This document shows positions 52,404-60,355 of a DNA stretch of 64,000 bases, piece by piece; the first letter of the stretch is position 1; every line of letters starts with the position of its first letter. Source of the stretch: Pyrobaculum sp. 3827-6 (GTDB taxonomy: Archaea; Thermoproteota; Thermoprotei; Thermoproteales; Thermoproteaceae); the NCBI RefSeq assembly GCF_025641885.1, contig NZ_JAOTQN010000001.1:1054001-1118000 (forward strand), written 5' to 3'. The notes under the pieces are model-generated. The model was not told the origin of the DNA, searched no databases, and saw only the letters and a list, made by a program, of their open reading frames with translations. A program made the position numbers and the translations under genes.

Positions 52404-52924
52404 ATCTACAACCTAGCCACTATTTAAGCAACTTACCGCCCCCTCGCCCTCCGCCATTCTGCAGATGGCGTACAGTGCTACACCGTCTCTGTGTAATTTA
52501 GAACCGCCGCCTTGCCCAAGTTGTTGAAAGATCGCACATATTCCAGTCATTAGAATTAACGAGGCGGAATTGAATTGGTAATTTACGCCTTCGTTCATAG
52601 GGAGTGTGCCTCTACGCCCATCAGTTGTCCCCCGCGTCGTGTTGTGCGGGGCGGCTCTTTAAAATGGGCCTAAGGCGGCGGATCCTATCGGGGGCAGAAT
52701 CTGCCCAGGAGACCGCTAGTCCTCCGGACGCGGACCTGCCGTTGGCTACTATCACGCCCTTGTGGAGAGCATGCCCCAAGGCCTGGAGTTTATGCGGATT
52801 AAGCCAGGCCCCGCCTATGTGCGCCCTCCGATAGGGGCGCTAACCTCCGCAAGAGTAGAAAGGCGCGGATTGAAATGATTAATCTCCCATCTCAAGACTT
52901 TTATATTTGCAGATAGTGGTTTAT
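52404..52924. other. intergenic region with gene debris
   Basis: No intact gene is present. It holds the acyl-CoA synthetase fragment at 52738-52815 and the promoter of the next gene: CTTTTATATTT at 52898-52908, about 22 bases before the GTG at 52925. Confidence 0.5.
52738..52815 (+). pseudogene. short fragment of an acyl-CoA synthetase gene
   Basis: The codons read GYYHALVESMPQGLEFMRIK then PGPA, closely matching GYYHALVKDMPQGLEFMQIK PGSA in the synthetase at 50282-51937 (about 51208-51285). The DNA is similar but not identical, and the flanks are unrelated. It is a relic of a third copy or of a partial duplication. Confidence 0.8.
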
Positions 52925-53593
52925 GTGGTTGATGCAGATATCGTAATTAGCTCTCTCATAGCCCAAGCCCCGCTCGTAGCCCTGGCGGTAGTGGTGCTCT
53001 ACTACACATTGGAAAAGAGAATTGAAGGCGTTAAATATGAGCTTGGGAGGAGAATTGAGGGCGTGGATAGAAAAATTTAAGGCGTTAGAGAGGAGTTGGA
53101 TGGGAAAATTGAGGGCGTTAAGGCAGAGTTAGGGGGACGCATCTCGGAGCTGAAGGGCATGGTGGAGGAGTTGAGACGCGACGTTAAGTCTCTTGGCGTT
53201 GCGTTCTACAACTATCAAAATACCCTAATTGACTTCCTAGCTACGAAGGGGTTCGTCTCGGCGTCTGAGGCTGTGCTCCTCCGCGGCGTGTTGAGGACCC
53301 TAACCCCCATGGCCAGGTCTAGGTACTACACCGAAGAGGTGAGGAGGCGGCTTTTAGAGCTGTTAGACAAAGACGTGGAGTCCTACACCTGGGACGAGGT
53401 GGCTGAGCTAGAGAGGATCGCCAAGGCCATCTACCAAGAGTACATAGCCACGGGTAGGGAAGATCTACTTGAGTACTACCCCAAGCTTATGGTCTACATT
53501 ACAATAATTAGGGGGCTTATACGGAGGAGAGAGATGGAGAAGGGCCAGGTACAGAGCAAGATCGAGGGCTGTGGACAGCCCCAGCCCAAGTAG
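52925..53593 (+). pseudogene. membrane-anchored coiled-coil protein (copy A) with internal stop
   Basis: From a GTG at 52925 the frame encodes VDADIVISSLIAQAPLVALA and VVVLYYTLEKRIEGVKYELG, reaches a TAA at 53078-53080 inside the coiled coil (VDRKI-stop-GVREELDGKIEGVKAEL), then continues open for 170 codons to 53593. The protein is otherwise co-linear with the intact paralogue at 54866-55420: a membrane helix (about 8-28), a coiled coil with repeated RRIEGV/GKIEGVKAEL units, and a conserved helical C-terminus (YYTEEVRRRLLELL, YTWDEVAELERIAKAIYQEY, GREDLLEYYPKL). A restart at the TTG at 53096 would give a soluble form without the anchor. Confidence 0.8.
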
Positions 53594-53808
53594 CAGAGAG
53601 GCCCAGCAAAGTCCGTAACTCAAACCCTCTGGCGGCGCCGGCGATGCTTGAGTCTTGTCAAGTTAGCGTTCTAACCACTAAGGTGCCATCTGTGATCTAA
53701 CCCTCCAGCATCTACCAAGTCCTACACCCCATAACTCTTATATGTAGGATCGCGTACGTCGGCGTTTGGGATAGTTTGTTAGAGGCCTAGGCCTTGCCAA
53801 GCCCTCAC
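53594..53808. other. intergenic region with tRNA-like fragment
   Basis: No gene is present. On the minus strand 53665-53690 reads as a tRNA D-arm-like sequence (TTAGTGGTTAGAACGC), with a weak T-loop-like GGTTTGAGT further on, but no consistent cloverleaf can be drawn. Confidence 0.3.
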
Positions 53809-54300
53809 TCAGCTTGGCTTTGTACCACTGGCGTGTCCTAGTCTCAGCGTTTTCAGCTTTTCTCTGAGTTTTCTAGCGGCGTCTATAAATACATCCACCT
53901 CTACACGGCTGAGGTGGCCCTCGTAGAAGTTTACGTGGAGCTGCTCCACTTGGGCGAAGAGGGCTATAACCTCCCTGTCCCCAGACTCCTCGGCGATTTT
54001 CCTCAAGGCAACCCATACAAGTCTATGGGAGTCATGCCTCCAGCCCCGGCTCTCCGCGATCGCCTTGACGAGCTGAACCACCGAGTTCCAAATCTTCTCC
54101 CCGCCCTGCCTGAGCTCCCCCTTCTCCACTAGGGACAGCCCCTCAGTCCAGAAATACTCCGAAGACTCTTCATAAAGCCTCTCTCTATCAGAGGGGTCCA
54201 CCTCTCTGAGAACCAGCTCGGTGACGTAGGCAACCGGATCCACGCCCCTCTCCTCCAGCAACTTTACGATGTAGGGCGGCGACGCCGCCATATGTCTCAA
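53809..54300 (-). CDS. PaREP1 family protein
   Basis: This 163-residue helical protein shows the PaREP1 pattern more clearly than the one at 36819: EYFWTEGLSLVEKGELRQGG, EKIWNSVVQLVKAIAESRGW, DSHRLVWVALRKIAEESGDR and EQLHVNFYEGHLSRVEVDVF. The family has HEPN-like helical bundles and no proven activity. Its ATG overlaps the stop of the aspartic protease gene by 4 bases, so the two are co-transcribed. Confidence 0.85.
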   Translation of the reverse strand: MRHMAASPPYIVKLLEERGVDPVAYVTELVLREVDPSDRERLYEESSEYFWTEGLSLVEKGELRQGGEKIWNSVVQLVKAIAESRGWRHDSHRLVWVALRKIAEESGDREVIALFAQVEQLHVNFYEGHLSRVEVDVFIDAARKLREKLKTLRLGHASGTKPS

Positions 54301-54704
54301 CCTAGTTTAAAAACAACAGCCTGCCGGCGCCCGCCCTCTGTAGATAAAAGATGCTTCATCAATGCCCTCATCGGCCTCAGCTTTCTTTTAAATGGGTCAA
54401 GCACGAGGCCGAAGATCTCCAGCGTCACGACGCCGAGGAGATTCTCGTCCCCGCTCTCCCCCAGCACGACGGGGGAGCGCCTCTCGCCGTAGCCCGGAAG
54501 CTCGATCAAGGCCTCAGACACCGCCCTCTTTACCACGGTGCCGTCCGTTAGGACAAACTCCACTTTGCCCATCGGCCTGAGGCCCAGCTCCTCCCAAACG
54601 TCTCTTCTGAGGACTGTGTAGGTCGCCCCTGAATCGACAAGGGCTCTAACCCATCTACTGCGCCCCCCATGCTTAACTACTAAATCCACATAGACGAGGC
54701 CCAC
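54297..54704 (-). CDS. retropepsin-like aspartic protease (copy B)
   Basis: This 135-residue protein has the clan AA motif ALVDSGATYTVLRRDVW (DSGA near residue 23-26) and the later ENLLGVVTLEIFGLVLDPFK segment. It resembles copy A at 52059-52403 in fold and length but not closely in sequence. It is followed by an overlapping PaREP1 gene and is divergent from the membrane coiled-coil gene at 54866, with a 160-bp shared promoter region. Single-domain length implies homodimerisation for activity. The natural substrate is unknown; the neighbouring coiled-coil protein is one candidate. Confidence 0.82.
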   Translation of the reverse strand: MGLVYVDLVVKHGGRSRWVRALVDSGATYTVLRRDVWEELGLRPMGKVEFVLTDGTVVKRAVSEALIELPGYGERRSPVVLGESGDENLLGVVTLEIFGLVLDPFKRKLRPMRALMKHLLSTEGGRRQAVVFKLG

Positions 54705-54865
54705 ATAAAAAACGAGTCACAAGTTTAAAAATGTAAGCAGAATGCGCTCTATATATTATGGCTGGGGTTCGGACGCGTTAAGACATCATTACTGACAACT
54801 GGGCTGAGTTATTGCGTTCTACGAGGTGGTAAAAACGTTTATAAGTATAGCTGTCTGATCTACAC

Positions 54866-55420
54866 GTGATTGATATAGGCGTTGTGCTAAGTTCGCTTAT
54901 CGCCCAGGCCCCCTTAGTGGCAATTGTCATAGTTGTGTTGTATCATATTCTTGATAAAAGAATTGAAAAATTGGAAAGATGGGTTGAAAAACTTGATAAC
55001 AAGATCGAGTCTGTAAGGACTGAGCTTAGTGGCCAGATCAAGTCGCTGGCCAGGGCCTTTTACAGCTACAGCGACACGCTTATCCGCTTCCTAAGCGCCA
55101 AGGGGCTGGTGGCCGAGCCAGAGGCGGTGCTTCTACGCGGCGCGCTGGATGCTTTAATCCCCGTCGCCAGGTCTAAGTACTACACAGAAGAGATTAGAGA
55201 AAAGCTGTTGAAGCTGTTGAGAAAAGAGATAAAAGACTATACCTGGGACGACGTAGCTGAGCTAGAGAAAATAGCGGAGGCCATATATAAGGAGTATGAG
55301 GCCACGGGGAGGGAGGACCTCCTCGACTACTACCCCAAGCTAAGGATGTACATTGCAATAATCCAAGGCCTTCTGACAAGGAGAGATATGGAGCGCCGAG
55401 AGGTGACAAAGCAGAGCTAG
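54866..55420 (+). CDS. membrane-anchored coiled-coil protein (copy B)
   Basis: This 184-residue protein starts at a GTG about 25 bases after a TATA-like CGTTTATAAG. Residues about 7-27 (VLSSLIAQAPLVAIVIVVLY) form a single membrane helix. Residues 30-62 form a coiled coil (LDKRIEKLERWVEKLDNKIE). The rest is a helical domain with YYTEEIREKLLKLLRKEI, YTWDDVAELEKIAEAIYKEY and GREDLLDYYPKL, all shared with copy A. The N-terminus-out, C-terminus-cytoplasmic topology is inferred. I do not know a named family or function. Recurrence next to a retropepsin-like gene suggests a linked role. Confidence 0.75.
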   Translation: MIDIGVVLSSLIAQAPLVAIVIVVLYHILDKRIEKLERWVEKLDNKIESVRTELSGQIKSLARAFYSYSDTLIRFLSAKGLVAEPEAVLLRGALDALIPVARSKYYTEEIREKLLKLLRKEIKDYTWDDVAELEKIAEAIYKEYEATGREDLLDYYPKLRMYIAIIQGLLTRRDMERREVTKQS

Positions 55421-55659
55421 CACGTGGCTGGCTGACTCAAGTTAGACTACCGCGGCCATAGGCGAGTTAATAAGAGATAGATCTGCTTCACTATGCTCCA
55501 CTAGGCGGCTCCGGGTATAAAGATAGCCAGTTCTGGTGTGCACTGTGGGGGATGCTAAACCTAGAGAGAAGCGGAGTTGGGCGTTGATCTTCATATCGGA
55601 CTTAGCCGTCTAGAGGTTGGAGGGCGATTTATATCCTGTAATACTATATACCTAATATA
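55421..55659. other. intergenic region
   Basis: Nothing gene-like is seen in these 240 bp. A TATA-like GATTTATATCC (about 55628-55638) and GTAATAC (55640) precede the hemA fragment. Confidence 0.4.
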
Positions 55660-56052
55660 GTGGGCGTCTTGATTTCGCTGGCGCTTCACTCCTCTTTTTA
55701 CAGCCCTGTAAGAGTTGTGAATGTTTTCCTTGCCGAGGAGCACAACAAGGGCCGCGTTGCAGAGGTGGAGAAGGCGGAGAGGATTGTGGAAGAGGAGGTG
55801 CAGTCGCTTGAGCTGTTTCTAAGGAGGCGTTGGGTCGAGGAGAGGTTGGCTGGGCTACTGTCTTACTGAGTTAAGATCGCCGAGGGTGAGGGCGAGAGGG
55901 CCGGCGGGGGGCTTGCGAAGACTGCCGCACTGAGCGCAGTCAAGAAGAGCATTCTCCCACTTATCAACTACACGAAGTACATGGCGCTTGAAAAACCTGA
56001 AGAGGCTGAGAAACTTATTTCAATTCTTGAAAAGGTATATAAAATTAAATAA
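55660..56052 (+). pseudogene. C-terminal fragment of glutamyl-tRNA reductase
   Basis: The open stretch reads VVNVFLAEEHNKGRVAEVEK, AERIVEEEVQSLELFLRRRW, VEERLAGLLSY, hits a TGA (55867-55869), and continues in frame as VKIAEGEGERAGG and AVKKSILPLINYTKYMALEK. The N..R..EV..AE.IVEEE pattern is the dimerisation spine of HemA. The catalytic and NADPH domains are absent, so this is a broken, orphan 3' piece. Confidence 0.65.
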
Positions 56053-56072
56053 TGAGGAGGTGTATAAGGCCT

Positions 56073-56627
56073 ATGTCTAGATCTACAGTGCCTGTGGAGG
56101 GAGACGTAGCTAAGGAGCTGTCAACAGTGGCCAAGTCGCAGGGATTTTCCGTGTTGAGACTAGCCTCTGATTCCTTGAAGCTGGCTCTAGAGCTTTTAAA
56201 ACGCGGAATCACCCCAACCAGAGCTATAGAGATGTGGAGGCTGATGGAGAAAATCGCTGCGTTCGACGCGGTGCCCGTCCCCCTCTCCTACCTAGAGCTG
56301 GTGGCTAAGAAGTGGGGGATTTGCGAAGATCCTGAGGTAGAGGCCTTCCTCAGGGAGATAGGGGCTAGGTTCGGCAAAACCGTTGCGGGGGAGTTTAAGA
56401 GCTTCGGCGAGTTTATGTCGGTGGCTACCCAGCTTCTCTCGATGTTGCCGGTGGCTAGGCTCTCCCTCAGCCGGGGCGGCAACATGTGGCGTATTGTCTT
56501 CACCTCGGCGGGGTCCTTCTCTATGAAGTGCCTGGGCTACTTCGCCGAGGAGGCTGTAAAACAGTTTGGGTGTGTGGTGAAGATTTCCTACGGGGACTCT
56601 ACGATCACCGCAGAGATCACGTGTTGA
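56073..56627 (+). CDS. putative regulator, paralogue of the next gene
   Basis: The start is the ATG at 56073 because GAGGAGGTG (56054-56062) is a strong ribosome-binding site at the right distance; an earlier in-frame ATG at 56052 lies on it. The 184-residue protein begins RSTVPVEGDVAKELSTVAKS, with a helical region LASDSLKLALELLKRGITPT like an elongated ribbon-helix-helix domain. It then has a C-terminal sensor-like domain with three Cys (CEDPEVEA, MKCLGYFAEEAVKQFGCVVK) and ends in Cys. Gene order and architecture match the adjacent gene at 56659. It sits upstream of a respiratory operon, so it may control it. The family is not recognised. Confidence 0.6.
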   Translation: MSRSTVPVEGDVAKELSTVAKSQGFSVLRLASDSLKLALELLKRGITPTRAIEMWRLMEKIAAFDAVPVPLSYLELVAKKWGICEDPEVEAFLREIGARFGKTVAGEFKSFGEFMSVATQLLSMLPVARLSLSRGGNMWRIVFTSAGSFSMKCLGYFAEEAVKQFGCVVKISYGDSTITAEITC

Positions 56628-56630
56628 CAA

Positions 56631-56661
56631 TATTTATATCCACTGTACAGTTCTGTACATG
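56631..56661 (+). promoter_or_regulatory. TATA box and operator candidate TGTACA-N4-TGTACA
   Basis: TATTTATAT (56631-56639) is followed by TGTACA-GTTC-TGTACA at 56644-56659, overlapping the ATG at 56659. The first hexamer is part of the perfect palindrome ACTGTACAGT. Lying downstream of TATA, a bound regulator would block transcription, as in autorepression. The same arrangement with two changes recurs at 62369-62384. Confidence 0.65.
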
Positions 56662-57096
56662 GTTAACAAATATGCAAGACTAGCAGTGGAGAGATCTCTT
56701 GCCGACACTTTTTCGCAGAAGGTACGGAAAATGGGACGCAAGCCCTCTGACGTAATATCCGCGGCTTTGAAAGCGGTTATAGACGCCGTTGATCACGGCG
56801 TCGACCCCATAGATATGATTCATATATGTCGAATAGCCAGGGCGGTGGGGATCGGAAGGGGGGGCTACGAAGTTGGGCTAAACGCAGGCGCTTTGCTCAG
56901 GGCGTACTACACCCCGCAGGAGTTTCTAGAAGTATTGACGAGGGTGGGCCCTCAGGCAATGGGCGTCTACAGGATTGCCCCCGGCGTTTTTAGGATTAAC
57001 GACCCGCAGCTCCGGGAGACTGTGCGGGGGTTGCTGACCGGCATGGGGTGTAGATGCGAGGAGAGTCAAGAAATCCTCAAGGTTGTCTGCGACTGA
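56659..57096 (+). CDS. putative regulator adjacent to molybdopterin oxidoreductase operon
   Basis: The 145-residue product has an N-terminal region (YARLAVERSLADTFSQKVRK, then PSDVISAALKAVIDAVDHGV) that resembles a ribbon-helix-helix domain. The middle block is DPIDMIHICRIARAVGIGRG, and the C-terminus contains clustered cysteines (GMGCRCEESQEILKVVCD). The preceding gene has the same layout. A leaderless promoter with a repeated TGTACA site lies directly before it. By position it is the best candidate for the protein that binds that site. A cysteine-based sensor of redox state, sulfur species or metal is plausible but inferred. Confidence 0.6.
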   Translation: MVNKYARLAVERSLADTFSQKVRKMGRKPSDVISAALKAVIDAVDHGVDPIDMIHICRIARAVGIGRGGYEVGLNAGALLRAYYTPQEFLEVLTRVGPQAMGVYRIAPGVFRINDPQLRETVRGLLTGMGCRCEESQEILKVVCD

Positions 57097-57178
57097 AGGT
57101 ACACAAGTTATAAATCTTGTACACAGCTTGATCAAGTTTTATAACAAGAGTTAAATGCATCACAAGTCGTGTAGACGC
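57097..57178 (+). promoter_or_regulatory. promoter region of the molybdopterin oxidoreductase operon
   Basis: GTACACA occurs at 57099-57105 and 57119-57125, exactly two helical turns apart, flanking TTATAAAT (57108-57115); ACAAG and CTTGT form an inverted repeat around that box. A second TATA-like GTTTTATAAC is at 57136-57144, next to the palindrome CTTGATCAAG (57127-57136). Two promoters or an operator-overlapped promoter are possible. Confidence 0.5.
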
Positions 57179-60100
57179 ATGTCTATCTCTAGAAGAGATG
57201 CGATTAAGGCCGGGGTCACAATAGGTATTGTTGCAGGCGCCTCTGGCCTTTTGCTTAAGGCTACTGCTGGCGAGGTGCCTAAGGCCGGCGTCTCCATAAC
57301 ATCTATCCCCTCTATCTGTGGTATGTGTATGGCGCAATGCGCAATCTACATCGACGTGGTGGACGGCAAGCCGGTGAGAATTAGGCCCAATACCAACGCC
57401 CCAACCAGCGCCTTGGGGATATGTCCCCGGGGGGCCTCCGGCACCTTCAACGCCTGGCTTAACCCAGACGCCGTGAAGAAGCCCATGGCGAGGAGGGCGC
57501 TTGTAGATTGGGTTCAGGGCAGGATCAGCTGGGAGGAGGCGAAGAGGCAACTGTCTCAGTCGAGGGGGAGGTACGACGACATGGTTGAGGTGGACTGGAA
57601 CACCGCCGTTGAGATAATTGCCAAGAAGCTAAAGGAGCTGGCCGACGGCAACGAGCGCCGCGCCTTCACCTTCCTCTTCGGCGCGTGGGGCCCCATCGCA
57701 TCTATGAGGGCCGGTGTGCCCATCTCCCGCTTCGCCGACGCCTATGGAGGCGGCATGATAACCTTCGACAACCCCTACTGCACGTACCCCCGCTACCTGG
57801 GGCACTGGCTAACATGGGGCCACGGCCACCAGTCCCATGTCGCCTGTATCGACTACTCCGAGGCGGAGGCTGTCCTCGTAGTTAGGAGAAACGTAATCGG
57901 CGCGGGGGTGGTGACGGAGACGTGGCGCTTCATGGAGGCAGTGAAGAGGGGGGCGAAGCTGGTGGTGCTCAGCCCCGTCTTCGACGAGACGGCCAGCTAC
58001 GCCACGGTGTGGCTACCTGTCAAGCCCGGCACAGACCTGGCGGTGTTGCTAGCCTTCATTAAATATGTCCTCGACAACGGCTACTACATTGAGCAGTATC
58101 TGGCCAGGTTTACCAACGCGCCGTTTCTCATAAAGGAAGACGGACTGCCCCTCCTGGCTTCGGAGGTGGCCTGGGATAAGTACGGCCTGTCTGAGCCCAA
58201 GGACTTTGCCTACGTTGTGTGGGACTCAGCCGCCGGCGCCCCCGCCCCCGACAACGCGGCCAAGAGGCCCGCCCTCTTTGGGCAATACGAGGTCCAGCTG
58301 AAGGACGGCGGCGTGGCGAGGGCGAAGACCGCGTTGACGATACTAAAGGAGTGGGTAGACGCCAACCTCTCAGCCCTCGCCAAGAAGCACGGGGTTAGCG
58401 ACTACATGGAGGCCGCGGCGAAGGAGGCTGATGTAAATGTCAACGACCTCAGAAGGGCGGCGGAGATCGTGGCGAAGTACAGAGCCGTTGCCCCCATCGG
58501 GTGGCACGACCCCCGCTACAGCAACTCGCCGCAGACGTGGCGCGCCGTCAATATCTTGATGGCCCTTCTGGGCCGCATCCAGCAACCGGGAGGTCTCTTC
58601 CTCTTGACTCATCTCATCATGCCGTATTCGGACGTCTACACCAGAGCGATGAAGTACACTAAGAAGGACGTTCCCTACAAGACAATCCGCGGCCTCACCT
58701 TCAACGAATACGTGTCTGCCAACCTCCCGGCTATCTACGTGATTCCGCTCGCCCCGCCTCTGCCCGGCCCCTCTGACCGCGGCGCCCCGCCGGTGCCAAC
58801 GCTGGCGGAGGAGTGGGCGGTGGAGGCGGAGAAAGAGGGCTACCTCTACCCCTACGACACGGTGCAGGCGCTGTACGAGAGCGTTGTCCATGGGAAGCCG
58901 TTTAAGATAAAGGTGGTGTTTATCACCGGCTCTAACCCTATTCCGCAGATCGGCAACAGCAAACTCGTCGAGGCGATTTTCAGAGAGCTGGATTTAGTAA
59001 TTGTACACGATATACAGTTCAGCGACACATCCGCGTTCGCCGACTTGATACTCCCCGATCTTCCATACCTAGAGCGCATGGATTTGGCCCTGCCTGGGGC
59101 CTTCTCGCCGTTCCCCGCCATTTCTGTGAGGTTCCCGTGGTACTACGAGGAGTATATAAAGATGCTCCAGCAGGGCGGGAAGCCGGGGGAGCTGGACAAG
59201 CAGTTTAGGTCGAGGGACGGCCGTACGATATTCGAGGTTCTGCTGATGGTAGCTCGGAGGCTTCAGCAGATGGGCGTCAAGGCTAGAGACGGCACCGACT
59301 GGTCTCAGAACATGCCTGTGGGCATGATCACCGAGGACGGCATCTTCCCGATACCCAATCTAAAGATGTTTATCAACGCCACTTTTAGGCGTATTAGGAT
59401 TGTGGACGAAAACGGCCAGTTGAGGGCCCCCACGGTGGACGACCTGTATAAGATGGGGAGCTGGATGGTGCTGGTCCCCACCGGCCGCGTCGAGACTGTG
59501 GTAGACGAGCGGTGGAGCCAAGCCCTCGGCAAGGAGGTGAAGGTGAAGGTCCACGTGTTTAAGCCGGTGCAGTACAGCGTAGATATGGAGCAGTGGCTTT
59601 GGAGGCAGATACACTACAACTCTCCCCTGACGCAGGGCCTCGCGCCGCTTCCCACGCCGAGCGGCAAGGTGGAGATCTACAGTATAAACCTGGCTTACGA
59701 CGTGAAGAGGGTATTCGGAAAGCCCGCCACTTCAATTGACCCCTCCGACCTGGAAGGCGCTAAGAGCGGCGTGGATCCTCTCTTCTCGCCTGTGCCGCTG
59801 TACGCCGGGATGGCTAGGCCGGAGTACATGTGGGCCACCGGCCCGCCGACGCCAGACGTGGAGATCAACGGCCTCGTGCCCCCCGACCCGCCTAAGAGGC
59901 TTCTGTTCCTATACCGCCACGGCCCGTTCACTCAAACTCACAGCGCCACGGAGAACAACCTCCTCCTTGACACGTTAACGCCGGACGAGTTGTTGACTGC
60001 GTGGATCCACCCGGACACCGCGGCGAAGCTGGGGGTTGGGGACGGCGACGTGGTTGAGCTCAAGCCCGCGGCCCCCAAGGTGTTGGAGCAGTTGAAGGCA

Positions 60101-60355
60101 GTGGGCGTCGCCGAGGTGCCGACGGCTAGGTTTAGGGTGAGGGTGACGAAGATGGTGAGGCCGGATGTGATAGCCATCTACCACTACTGGCTGGTGCCCC
60201 GGGGCAGGCTGAGGGTGAAGGCGGCGAAGCTGGCGGGGTTGAGGTCTGGCTACAGCGACGACAACTACCTAGGCCCCATGCTGGCGGGGAGGCTCGGCAC
60301 GCCGGGGGCCATGGGCAATACAGTAGTAGAAGTGAGTAAGGTGGAGAGGCTATGA
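57179..60355 (+). CDS. Tat-exported molybdopterin oxidoreductase (CISM family catalytic subunit)
   Basis: The large catalytic subunit of the DMSO-reductase superfamily has about 1058 residues. The Tat signal SISRRDAIKAGVTIGIVAGA is at the N-terminus, so the enzyme faces outside. A 4Fe-4S motif follows (CGMCMAQC...CPRG), then the molybdo-bis-MGD domains. The NPYC segment (Cys near residue 201) is the probable Mo ligand. Overall it resembles tetrathionate, thiosulfate/polysulfide and arsenate reductases; the substrate cannot be assigned by eye. The next genes supply the ferredoxin and NrfD subunits. The ATG at 57179 places the RR pair close to the start; an in-frame ATG at 57155 is the alternative. 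Confidence 0.88.
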   Translation: MSISRRDAIKAGVTIGIVAGASGLLLKATAGEVPKAGVSITSIPSICGMCMAQCAIYIDVVDGKPVRIRPNTNAPTSALGICPRGASGTFNAWLNPDAVKKPMARRALVDWVQGRISWEEAKRQLSQSRGRYDDMVEVDWNTAVEIIAKKLKELADGNERRAFTFLFGAWGPIASMRAGVPISRFADAYGGGMITFDNPYCTYPRYLGHWLTWGHGHQSHVACIDYSEAEAVLVVRRNVIGAGVVTETWRFMEAVKRGAKLVVLSPVFDETASYATVWLPVKPGTDLAVLLAFIKYVLDNGYYIEQYLARFTNAPFLIKEDGLPLLASEVAWDKYGLSEPKDFAYVVWDSAAGAPAPDNAAKRPALFGQYEVQLKDGGVARAKTALTILKEWVDANLSALAKKHGVSDYMEAAAKEADVNVNDLRRAAEIVAKYRAVAPIGWHDPRYSNSPQTWRAVNILMALLGRIQQPGGLFLLTHLIMPYSDVYTRAMKYTKKDVPYKTIRGLTFNEYVSANLPAIYVIPLAPPLPGPSDRGAPPVPTLAEEWAVEAEKEGYLYPYDTVQALYESVVHGKPFKIKVVFITGSNPIPQIGNSKLVEAIFRELDLVIVHDIQFSDTSAFADLILPDLPYLERMDLALPGAFSPFPAISVRFPWYYEEYIKMLQQGGKPGELDKQFRSRDGRTIFEVLLMVARRLQQMGVKARDGTDWSQNMPVGMITEDGIFPIPNLKMFINATFRRIRIVDENGQLRAPTVDDLYKMGSWMVLVPTGRVETVVDERWSQALGKEVKVKVHVFKPVQYSVDMEQWLWRQIHYNSPLTQGLAPLPTPSGKVEIYSINLAYDVKRVFGKPATSIDPSDLEGAKSGVDPLFSPVPLYAGMARPEYMWATGPPTPDVEINGLVPPDPPKRLLFLYRHGPFTQTHSATENNLLLDTLTPDELLTAWIHPDTAAKLGVGDGDVVELKPAAPKVLEQLKAVGVAEVPTARFRVRVTKMVRPDVIAIYHYWLVPRGRLRVKAAKLAGLRSGYSDDNYLGPMLAGRLGTPGAMGNTVVEVSKVERL

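Noticed and set aside
52855-52877. Isolated CRISPR repeat (GGATTGAAATG)
   Set aside because: Only about nine bases match the repeat end and there is no second copy nearby; chance is likely.
53600-53700. Complete tRNA gene on the minus strand
   Set aside because: Only a D-arm-like piece and a weak T-loop are visible; the acceptor and T stems do not pair and the segment is too AT-rich for a hyperthermophile tRNA.
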